This document shows, piece by piece, positions 16,896-23,616 of a stretch of 37,299 nt of DNA; positions within the stretch are counted from its first letter, which is position 1; each line of letters begins with the position of its first letter. The notes below the pieces were generated by a model, which was not told the DNA's origin, made no database searches, and saw only the letters and a program-made list of their open reading frames with translations. The position numbers and the translations under genes are program-made. This DNA comes from an uncultured Verrucomicrobiota bacterium (GTDB taxonomy: Bacteria > Verrucomicrobiota > Verrucomicrobiia > Opitutales > Opitutaceae), in assembly GCA_903960515.1 (NCBI GenBank), contig CAJCBL010000272.1:1-37299 (forward strand), given 5' to 3'.

Positions 16896-17726
16896 TCAGC
16901 TTGCGCCGCCCAGCGCCACGCACTCGTAGAGCATGCGGCCTCCGGGGAAGGGGCGGGCTGAGGTGACGAAAATCTGGCGACCACCGGCGGTGAAGGGCAC
17001 TGCGGCCGAGAGGCGCTCCGCGAGGTGGGGCTCTCGCTCGACGGCGGCCACCCACTCGGGATCGGCGGCCAGCACAAAGAGCCCGCCGGGATGGGCGGCG
17101 AGAATGGAAAGCACGGTGACCTTGGGGGCGCGACCGGCCGGAAGCACAAGCTCGGGGGGCGCCGCCGGGGCCGGGACCGGCGCCGCCGGGCTGGCGACCT
17201 GGGCCTGCTTGACCTCCAGCTTGATCATACGGGCCACCGACTCCGGGCCGGCCTCACCCAGACCGGCGCTTACCCAGTCGAGGAGCAAATTGCGGACGTC
17301 GTTGAGCTCGGTGGCGTGGGCGATGGGCTCGATGCCGCCGGTCTTGCGGATGGCTTTTACGAGACTGGAAACCTCCTTGAGATAGACGTTCTTCTGGGCT
17401 CCGGGGATGTAATACATCACCACGAGGTGGACGGCCTTGCCGTCCTGCGCTCCGTATTCGAGGCCCTGGGCGGACCAGCCGATGGCGCAGAACAGCTCGC
17501 CTTCCTCGCGGCCGGCGCGCACGTGGGGCACTCCCACGCCAAGGCCGATGCCGGTATTGCAGGCCTCCTCCCGCTTGTTGATCTCCTCGATGGTGTCGGT
17601 GCCCACCTCGATGTCGGGGTTGGCGTCGAGAATGCGGGCGAGGAAGCCCAGGGCTCGGGGCTTGCCTCCCACATCGGGCAATTCGAAGAGTCGGCCTTCC
17701 TGCAGGGCGTTGAGAATGCTGCGCAT
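16896..17726 (-). CDS. PTS EIIA (PtsN-type) domain protein with extra C-terminal domain
   Basis: Residues 1-150 form an EIIA domain of the fructose/nitrogen PTS class, with the phospho-acceptor in GVPHVR (His68). A Pro/Ala-rich linker (about 178-190) leads to a C-terminal segment of about 85 residues (KVTVLSILAAHPGGLFVLAADPEW ... MLYECVALGG) that I do not recognise. Ordinary EIIA proteins are about 150 residues, so this one (276) is a two-domain form. It starts 53 bases after the P-type ATPase and is probably co-transcribed. No sugar permease, HPr or enzyme I is nearby, so a regulatory role on the Mg2+ transporters is inferred. Confidence 0.87.
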   Translation of the reverse strand: MRSILNALQEGRLFELPDVGGKPRALGFLARILDANPDIEVGTDTIEEINKREEACNTGIGLGVGVPHVRAGREEGELFCAIGWSAQGLEYGAQDGKAVHLVVMYYIPGAQKNVYLKEVSSLVKAIRKTGGIEPIAHATELNDVRNLLLDWVSAGLGEAGPESVARMIKLEVKQAQVASPAAPVPAPAAPPELVLPAGRAPKVTVLSILAAHPGGLFVLAADPEWVAAVEREPHLAERLSAAVPFTAGGRQIFVTSARPFPGGRMLYECVALGGAS

Positions 17727-17779
17727 GGGAGTTGGGCCGCGGGTGGGGGCGGCTCAACAGGTTGCGCAGCGGCGCGGAA

Positions 17780-20359
17780 TCAATCGAGCCCGAAGCGGCG
17801 CGCGAACCACATTTTCACGTTGTGGGCGAGCACGCCATAGGTGGCGAGAAAGCCGAGCATCCAGAGGAAAAACACTGGCGGCAGCGGCTCGAAGCCCAGG
17901 ACACGGGCCAGCGGCGAGAACGGCAACCAGCAACCGATCGCCATGACGGTGACGGTGGCGAAGGCCAGGGTCTTGGAGGCGCGGCTTTGCACAAAGGGTA
18001 TTCGGAGGGTTCGGATGATGTGGACGATGAGCGTCTGGGTGAGCAACGACTCGACAAACCATCCGGTGTGGAAGAGGCGCTCGAGCACTCCGTTCTGCTC
18101 CGCCGAAGTGCCCGGGGCGCCGAAGGTGGCGCAGCCGAAGAAATACAGCATCAGGAAGAAGGTGGCGTAGTCGAAGATCGAGCTGATCGGCCCCACAAAG
18201 ATCATGAAATTGCGGATGCTTCGGATGTTCCAGCGCCGGGGCTTGGCGAGGTACTCCTCGTCGACGTTGTCGAGCGGGATGCCCAACTGGGAGAAGTCGT
18301 AGAGCAGGTTGTTCACCAGCACCTGGATGGGGGCCATGGGCAGGAACGGCAGGAAGGCGGCGCCACCGACGACGGAGAACATGTTCCCGAAGTTGGAACT
18401 GGCCCCCATGCGTATGTACTTGTTGATGTTCCCGAAGACCTTGCGGCCCTCCATGATGCCGTCCTCCAGCACGAGCAGGCTCTTCTCCAGCAGGATGATA
18501 TCGGCGGACTCCTTGGCGACATCGACCGCGGTATCCACAGAGATGCCGACATCGGCGGCCTTCATTGCCAACACATCGTTGATACCATCGCCCATGAAGC
18601 CGACCACATGCCCCTGGGCGCGGAGGGTTTTAATAACCTTCTCCTTCTGGTCAGGAGTGAGGCGGGCAAGGACGTTGGCCTCCTCGACTTCCTTGGCGAA
18701 GGCGGCTTCGTCCATCGAGGCGAGCTGGGGGCCGGTGACGATGCGGGTGATGGGCAGGCGCACGTCGAGACAGACCTTGCGCGTAACCAGTTCGTTGTCG
18801 CCGGTGAGGATCTTCACGGCGACGCCGGAGCGGGTGAGCGCATCGATGGCGGTGGCGGAGGTTTCCTTGGCCGGATCGAAGAAGGCGATGTAACCGAGCA
18901 GGGTGAGCTCGGATTCGTCGGAAACGGTGAATACCTGCTTGGTGCGGTCGAATTCGCGGTAGGCGATGGCGAGCACGCGGAAACCCTCGGCGGAGAGGGC
19001 GCGGTACTCGTCCATGAGGTCGTCGCGGATGAGGTTGATCAGCGGGTTGATGTCCTCGTCCACCTGGTAGTTTTCGCAGGCGGCGGCCACCTCTTCCACG
19101 GCGCCCTTGCAGATGAGCACGTGGCGGTCTTCGTAGTCGATGACCACCGACATGCGGCGGCGCTTAAAGTCGAAGGGGATCTCGTCCACCTTGCGGCAGT
19201 CGCGCTCCACATCGAGTTCGCTGTGGGCGAGGATGGCGCGGTCGAGCAGGTTGCGCAGGCCGGTCTGGTAGAAGCTGTTCATGTAGGCGTAGCGCAACAC
19301 GTCCTCGCTGGAGCGGTTGGTTACATCCACATAGCGCTCGAGCACCACATGGTCCTGGGTGAGCGTGCCGGTCTTGTCGGTACAGAGCACGTCCATCGCG
19401 CCGAAGTTCTGGATGGCGTGGAGGTGCTTCACGATGACCTTCTTGCGGGCCATCATCAGGGCGCCCTTGGAGAGGCACACGGTGATGATCATCGGCAGCA
19501 TCTCGGGGGTGAGGCCCACGGCCACCGAGAGGGCGAAGAGCAGGGCCTCGGCCCAGTTGTGGGTGCGCAGGCCCACGATGAGGAAGGTGGCCGAGACCAT
19601 GACCACCATGAAGCGGATCATCAGCCAGGTGAAACTCTTGATACCCTTGTCGAAGCTGGTGAGTTCGCGCTTGCCCCCGAGCTTGGCCGCGAGGGAGCCG
19701 AAGTAGGTCTTGCCGCCGGTGGCCAGCACGATGGCGCGGGCCGATCCGCTGAGGGCGTTGGTGCCCATCAGGCAGGCGTTGGTGAACTCGAAGGAGGTGC
19801 GGCCTGCGGGCTGGTTGGTGTCGGCATTCTTCTCCACCGGCATGGATTCACCTGTGAGAGCGGACTGGGTGACGAAGAAGTCCTTGGCCGATAGGATACG
19901 CAGGTCGGCCGGGATGAGGCTGCCGGCGGCAAGGATCACGACGTCGCCCGGCACGATATCCTCCAGAGGCACCTCGACCTCCTTGGCGTCACGAAGGACG
20001 GTGACGGTGGTCTTGACCAGCTTCTGGAGCTTCTCGACGGCGCGGGTGGAGCGGGCCTCCTGGATATAGGAGAGGAAGACGCTGAGGAAAACCATTCCTC
20101 CGACCACCACGGTGGAGCGGATGTCGCCCATGAAATAGGACACACCGGCGATAACCAGCAACTGGATGACGAGCGGGTTGCGGCAGCGGTGGAGCAGATC
20201 CATCACCATCGATTGCCCACCCCCGGCGGCGACCGTGTTGGGCCCGACCGAGTCGAGGAGCGCGGCGGCCTGCTCCGCGGTGAGTCCGTTGGGCGAGCTG
20301 CCGAGCTCCTGCAACAATTCAGTTTCCGGCAGGGTGTAGTGGCTGTTGTCGGCTGGCAC
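17780..20359 (-). CDS. mgtA: P-type Mg2+-importing ATPase, MgtA/MgtB type
   Basis: 859-residue P3B ATPase that moves Mg2+ into the cytoplasm, close to E. coli MgtA (898). The actuator motif TGES is at 169-172. The phosphorylated Asp328 is in CTDKTGTLT. The transmembrane motif VGLTPEMLPMI (281-291) and the hinge GDGINDVLAMKAADVGISVD are also present. C-terminal helices follow, with NNLLYDFSQLGIPLDNVD typical of MgtA. The N-terminus lacks the long basic tail of some homologues. The start is GTG, with no clear ribosome site. Lies between CorA and the second EIIA gene with short gaps. Confidence 0.95.
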   Translation of the reverse strand: MPADNSHYTLPETELLQELGSSPNGLTAEQAAALLDSVGPNTVAAGGGQSMVMDLLHRCRNPLVIQLLVIAGVSYFMGDIRSTVVVGGMVFLSVFLSYIQEARSTRAVEKLQKLVKTTVTVLRDAKEVEVPLEDIVPGDVVILAAGSLIPADLRILSAKDFFVTQSALTGESMPVEKNADTNQPAGRTSFEFTNACLMGTNALSGSARAIVLATGGKTYFGSLAAKLGGKRELTSFDKGIKSFTWLMIRFMVVMVSATFLIVGLRTHNWAEALLFALSVAVGLTPEMLPMIITVCLSKGALMMARKKVIVKHLHAIQNFGAMDVLCTDKTGTLTQDHVVLERYVDVTNRSSEDVLRYAYMNSFYQTGLRNLLDRAILAHSELDVERDCRKVDEIPFDFKRRRMSVVIDYEDRHVLICKGAVEEVAAACENYQVDEDINPLINLIRDDLMDEYRALSAEGFRVLAIAYREFDRTKQVFTVSDESELTLLGYIAFFDPAKETSATAIDALTRSGVAVKILTGDNELVTRKVCLDVRLPITRIVTGPQLASMDEAAFAKEVEEANVLARLTPDQKEKVIKTLRAQGHVVGFMGDGINDVLAMKAADVGISVDTAVDVAKESADIILLEKSLLVLEDGIMEGRKVFGNINKYIRMGASSNFGNMFSVVGGAAFLPFLPMAPIQVLVNNLLYDFSQLGIPLDNVDEEYLAKPRRWNIRSIRNFMIFVGPISSIFDYATFFLMLYFFGCATFGAPGTSAEQNGVLERLFHTGWFVESLLTQTLIVHIIRTLRIPFVQSRASKTLAFATVTVMAIGCWLPFSPLARVLGFEPLPPVFFLWMLGFLATYGVLAHNVKMWFARRFGLD

Positions 20360-20367
20360 GGGGAAAA

Positions 20368-20414
20368 AGGCTGGAGGCTACGCTGAAGGCTGAGGGCGGA
20401 AGGCTTAAGGCGGA
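20368..20414. repeat. Heptamer word repeat AGGCTGA
   Basis: The 47-base stretch is a degenerate seven-base array: AGGCTGG, AGGCTAC, GCTGA, AGGCTGA, GGGCGGA, AGGCTTA, AGGCGGA. It sits directly upstream of the mgtA-type start, in the 121-base gap after the first CorA gene. A shorter relative lies at about 34367-34387 (GCTGGAACCTGGAGGCTGAAA). Confidence 0.7.
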
Positions 20415-20480
20415 AAAGGGGAAACGGGGGAATACCCAATAGCTAGGGTTGCCGGCTAGGAGGGGGCTCGCGCGAAACCC

Positions 20481-21449
20481 TCAGAGCCACTTGCGGCGCT
20501 TGAGGTGGAAGAAGAGCACCATTGTGCTCACAACCATGATGCTCACAGCCACCCAATAGGCCGGACGGGAGGCGAGCAGGGGCGAGTGGCGAAAGTTCAT
20601 CGAGAACCAACTTCCAATGACCATCATCGGGATGGTCACCGCAGTGAGCCCGGTAAGCACCCGGATACCCTCGTTGGTCTCGTGGGCGGAGCGGTTGAGG
20701 AAGAGCTTGAAGATGAAGATGAGCTGCTCTGACCAAGCCTTCACCTGCTCCTCCATGCGCACCAGATCGTCGGAAAGATCGCGAAGGTAGGGCAGGAGTT
20801 TGGGCCGGAAGAATGCGTTGCGTCCTGCGGCGAGGGCTACGGTGAGCTCGCGTTGCGGGCGCAGGATCTGGCGCAGGGTGGTGATGTCCTCGCGTACGTC
20901 TACGATGCGCTGGGCCAGCGGCTCCTTGCTGCGGGCGAGCACGGCGTCCTCGATGGTTTCGATCTCGAGGCGCAGCGACTCAAGGGCCGGCTCATAGTGT
21001 TCGACGATGAGATCGAGCAGGGTGTGGGCAACGCGGTCGGGCCCGCGCAATGCTGCGGAGGGAGAGCGCAGGAGCCGCTCGCGGCAGGTCTCCACTGCCT
21101 TGAGTGGGCGGCGGTGGAAGGTGAGCAGGAAGTTCTTGCCGAGAATGAGGTCGAGCTCGGTGGTGGTGAACTTCTCGGTGCGCGAGTAGTCCACGGCGTG
21201 GGCCACGATGTAGACGTAGTTCTCATACTCCTCGTGCTTGGGCAGCGGCGAATCCTGGAGACAGTCCTCGATGGTCACCGGGTGCACGGCGAAGAGCTCC
21301 TGCATGATCTGCCGTACCTCCTCCACAGTGGGCTCGGTGAGATCGACCCAGAGCATCACCGCCGGATCCAGCCGAAGCGCTGCGAGCGACTCGGGGGGCG
21401 GGCAGCCGGCTACGAGCTTGGAGTCGCGATAGACGACGCTGTGAATCAT
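20481..21449 (-). CDS. CorA-family transporter with SMN in place of GMN
   Basis: 322 residues from the ATG at 21449. The cytoplasmic N-domain ends in a long helix that leads into TM1 (about 262-282). The usual CorA signature YGMNF at the pore mouth is changed to FSMNF, with SMN at 283-285 (Ser codon TCG). TM2 and the basic end HLKRRKWL follow. The GMN motif is near-invariant in CorA, and ZntB-type exporters use GIN. The pore may therefore prefer another ion, or the subunit may be regulatory and assemble with the neighbouring GMN paralogue, which has the same length and collinear motifs. The longer in-frame extension to 21569 reads as spacer repeat and is excluded. Confidence 0.9.
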   Translation of the reverse strand: MIHSVVYRDSKLVAGCPPPESLAALRLDPAVMLWVDLTEPTVEEVRQIMQELFAVHPVTIEDCLQDSPLPKHEEYENYVYIVAHAVDYSRTEKFTTTELDLILGKNFLLTFHRRPLKAVETCRERLLRSPSAALRGPDRVAHTLLDLIVEHYEPALESLRLEIETIEDAVLARSKEPLAQRIVDVREDITTLRQILRPQRELTVALAAGRNAFFRPKLLPYLRDLSDDLVRMEEQVKAWSEQLIFIFKLFLNRSAHETNEGIRVLTGLTAVTIPMMVIGSWFSMNFRHSPLLASRPAYWVAVSIMVVSTMVLFFHLKRRKWL

Positions 21450-21572
21450 GGAAATTGCGGAGTCCGGAATGCGGACTGAGGAGTGGCCTGCCGGATCGCC
21501 GGTATGGCCGGGCCGTTTGGTGCTGTGGTGTCGGTATTCATTCCGCAGTCCGAGATCCCAAATCCGCAATTC
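21450..21572. other. Spacer with imperfect inverted word repeats between the CorA genes
   Basis: GAAATTGCGGAGTCCGG (from 21450) and ATGCGGACTG face an inverted partner, CATTCCGCAGTCCGAG ... AATCCGCAATTCTC, at about 21540-21577. This is the ATTCCGCA word repeat common in such genomes. It may form a weak hairpin between the two corA messages. No gene. Confidence 0.55.
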
Positions 21573-22541
21573 TCAGATCCATCCCCGGCGGCGGCACCAC
21601 AGGAACATGCCCAAGGTGGAGATGAGCATCACGCCCAGTGAGACCCAGTAGCCGTAGGGGCTGGCGACCTCGGGCATGTGCTCGAAGTTCATGCCGTACC
21701 AGGTGCCGAAGAGTATCGGCGGCATGGTGATGGCGGTGAGTGCGGTGAGCACTTTGATGCCTTCGTTGGCCTGGCTGGCGGATTTGTTGAGGAAGAGGTC
21801 GAAGGATACCAGCAGGGCGTCGCCCAGGGTGGTGAGCGCCTCCTCCTGCCGGATGAGGCTGTCGCGCAGGTCGCGGAAATACGGCAGCATGAGAGCGCGG
21901 ATGATCTTGGTGTCGCCGTGGGCGAGGCGGCTGATCACATCGCGCTGGGGCCTCACGATCTGGCGCAGGGCGGCCAACTCGGAACGGATGGCGAGCAGGT
22001 CGGCTGTAAGGTTCTCGGCATGCTCCTTGAGCACTCGCGCCTCGATGCGCTCGATCTTGCTGCGGAGTTCGTCGAGCACCGGTGTGTAGCGCTCGATGAG
22101 CTGGTCGAGCACCTGGTGGGCGAGCCGGTCGGGCCCGCGGGCGATCACGCCGGTGGCCTTCGTGCAGCGCTCGACAAGCCACTCGATGGACTTCAGGGGC
22201 TTGCGGTGGAAAGTGACCAAAAACTCCTTACCAAGGAAGAGATCGAGCTCGGTGGTCGTGAGCCGCTCGGTTCTCGAGAGATCGACGGCGTGGGTGACGA
22301 TGAAGAGATGGTCGTCGTAGTCCTCGACCTTGGGGAGGCTGGAGGGAGCGATGCAGTCCTCGATGGCAAGCGGGTGAAACTGGAAAACACTTTCGAGTAC
22401 GAGCTTGATCTCCTCGTCGGTGGGGTTGTCGAGATCCACCCAGAGCTGGAGCCCTTTGTCGGCGCGGACAAGCTTCATGGCCTCGGCTTCGAGGTCACTG
22501 GCAACGAGCTTACCTTCGCTGAATACGAACGAGCGAATCAT
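21573..22541 (-). CDS. corA: CorA magnesium/cobalt channel (canonical GMN)
   Basis: 322 residues from the ATG at 22541. It forms a pentameric Mg2+ channel in the inner membrane. The cytoplasmic funnel domain occupies about 1-255. The long pore helix precedes TM1 (about 262-282), the selectivity motif YGMNF has GMN at 283-285, and TM2 is followed by a basic tail (WCRRRGWI). It is a tandem paralogue of the downstream gene, collinear over its whole length, so the pair arose by duplication. A hairpin with a T-run lies about 53 bases upstream of its start. The 39 bases before this ATG in the same frame are not conserved and are excluded. Confidence 0.95.
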   Translation of the reverse strand: MIRSFVFSEGKLVASDLEAEAMKLVRADKGLQLWVDLDNPTDEEIKLVLESVFQFHPLAIEDCIAPSSLPKVEDYDDHLFIVTHAVDLSRTERLTTTELDLFLGKEFLVTFHRKPLKSIEWLVERCTKATGVIARGPDRLAHQVLDQLIERYTPVLDELRSKIERIEARVLKEHAENLTADLLAIRSELAALRQIVRPQRDVISRLAHGDTKIIRALMLPYFRDLRDSLIRQEEALTTLGDALLVSFDLFLNKSASQANEGIKVLTALTAITMPPILFGTWYGMNFEHMPEVASPYGYWVSLGVMLISTLGMFLWCRRRGWI

Positions 22542-22776
22542 GCGGGGACGCCATCGTGGGTGGCGGTGGGCGCGAAGCAAGCCACGGGCAGGGAAAAGGA
22601 GGCGGCCTGGGGCGCTCCCTACCCCGCCTCCGGTGGATAAGGAAAAAGCGGAGCTGCCGGGGCGGACCTTGGCCTACAAGAAACGCCGGGCGGCAGGGCC
22701 CGCTCCGGGCAGGCGCCGTGTATTACCGGCACTCCGGGAATCCCGGTTAACCGGCGCTCAGTTCGGCACGTGCGCC
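22542..22776. other. Leader between the EIIA and corA genes
   Basis: 235 bases without a gene. Next to the EIIA stop is the palindrome CCGGTTAACCGG, followed by GC-rich stems (GCCGGGCGGCAGGGCCCGC region) and the hairpin at 22594-22631. The length and structure are unusual for an operon spacer and suggest a regulated leader. Confidence 0.4.
22594..22631 (-). terminator. Terminator- or attenuator-like hairpin before corA
   Basis: On the minus strand GGAGGCGG and CCGCCTCC (22631-22624 and 22605-22598) form an 8-bp perfect stem followed by TTTT. It lies after the first EIIA gene and about 53 bases upstream of the GMN corA ATG. It could end the EIIA message, or act as a leader attenuator for the Mg2+ genes. 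No M-box pattern was recognised around it. Confidence 0.5.
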
Positions 22777-23253
22777 TCAGGCTTTCACCAGCAGGCGGGC
22801 CTCGGCTTCGAGCAGCGGGCGCATGAATTCCTCAGCGGTCTGCGCAGCCATCAGGGCCTCGCGCACGGCGGGATTTTTGAGCACCCGGCAGAGGGCTCCG
22901 ACGAGGGTTAGGTAGTCGCCGGGCTGCGACTTGGGCGTGGCGACCACAAAGATGAGGCGCACCGTCTGCTGGCAGTTCTCAAAGTAGACTCCGGCCGGGC
23001 TGCGGCCCACGGCGAGAACGATGTCCCGGGCGTGTTCAGTGCGGGCGTGAGGCAGGGCAATCTCGTTGCCGATACAGGTGGGGTCGAGGCGCTCGCGGGC
23101 CAGCAGCTCGTTGTAGAAACGCGGGTAGTCCGTGATGTCGGGATGGCCTTCGAGCAGCCGGGCCACCTCGTTGATGGCCGCAGTGCGCTTGGTCTGTTGC
23201 ACCTGCAGGAGGATGCGGGAGGGATGCAGGAGTTGGGCGAGGCGGACGGGCAT
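22777..23253 (-). CDS. PTS EIIA (PtsN-type) domain protein
   Basis: 158 residues from the ATG at 23253, the normal length of a stand-alone EIIA of the nitrogen/fructose class. The phospho-acceptor His69 lies in NEIALPHAR. The flanking VQQTKRTAAINEVARLL and the C-terminal LVGALCRVLKNPAVREALMAAQ fit the fold. The frame is open to 23349, but that part lacks family similarity. It is the first gene of a minus-strand series leading to corA, corA, mgtA and another EIIA gene. In E. coli EIIANtr controls K+ uptake by binding TrkA and KdpD. By analogy this protein may control Mg2+ transporters. Confidence 0.9.
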   Translation of the reverse strand: MPVRLAQLLHPSRILLQVQQTKRTAAINEVARLLEGHPDITDYPRFYNELLARERLDPTCIGNEIALPHARTEHARDIVLAVGRSPAGVYFENCQQTVRLIFVVATPKSQPGDYLTLVGALCRVLKNPAVREALMAAQTAEEFMRPLLEAEARLLVKA

Positions 23254-23616
23254 ACGCGTATTTCGGCTCGGCGGGTGAGATCCTAAAGGAGGTTGCAGCA
23301 ATCTCCCCTGCAGGAGGGGCGAGGCAAGGCCGGAGATGCGCGTAAGCAAGAATACTTCTGCTGCCGCACACTCCTCGGCCGGCTACGGCATGGTAAAGCT
23401 GAAACACTGAAGGCTGATCAGCGGCTTTCTACCGTAGGCGCGTGCTTGCATCCGGACCCGGGCCCGCCCCGCGCTGATCGCGTGCAAGCGCGACCCTGCG
23501 ATTAAGCACTGTGTCTGAACCATCGACCGCTGATCCCGGGTGCTGAACGACTTCGTCGCCCAGCTACGGCTACGGAACCCCACGTAGCTGAAGCGCGAAG
23601 CGCTTCAGTACTCGCC
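23254..23616. repeat. Intergenic spacer with decayed REP copies (families 1 and 3)
   Basis: 363 bases between two minus-strand genes. 23432-23502 is a decayed family-1 palindrome (GTGCTTGCA ... CGCGTGCAAGCGCG). 23541-23566 (GCTGAACGACTTCGTCGCCC) and 23584-23609 (GTAGCTGAAGCGCGAAGC) are family-3 members. CTGAAACACTGAAGGCTGATC near 23399 belongs to the heptamer words. The promoter of the EIIA gene should lie in the left part but is not recognisable. Confidence 0.6.

Noticed and set aside
17732-19894. 720-residue plus-strand frame opposite the Mg2+ ATPase
   Set aside because: Shadow of the ATPase; Gly/Glu/His-rich translation without domain features.
22542-22776. Mg2+ riboswitch (M-box) upstream of corA
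   Set aside because: Conserved M-box segments were not recognised; only generic stems and a T-run are visible.
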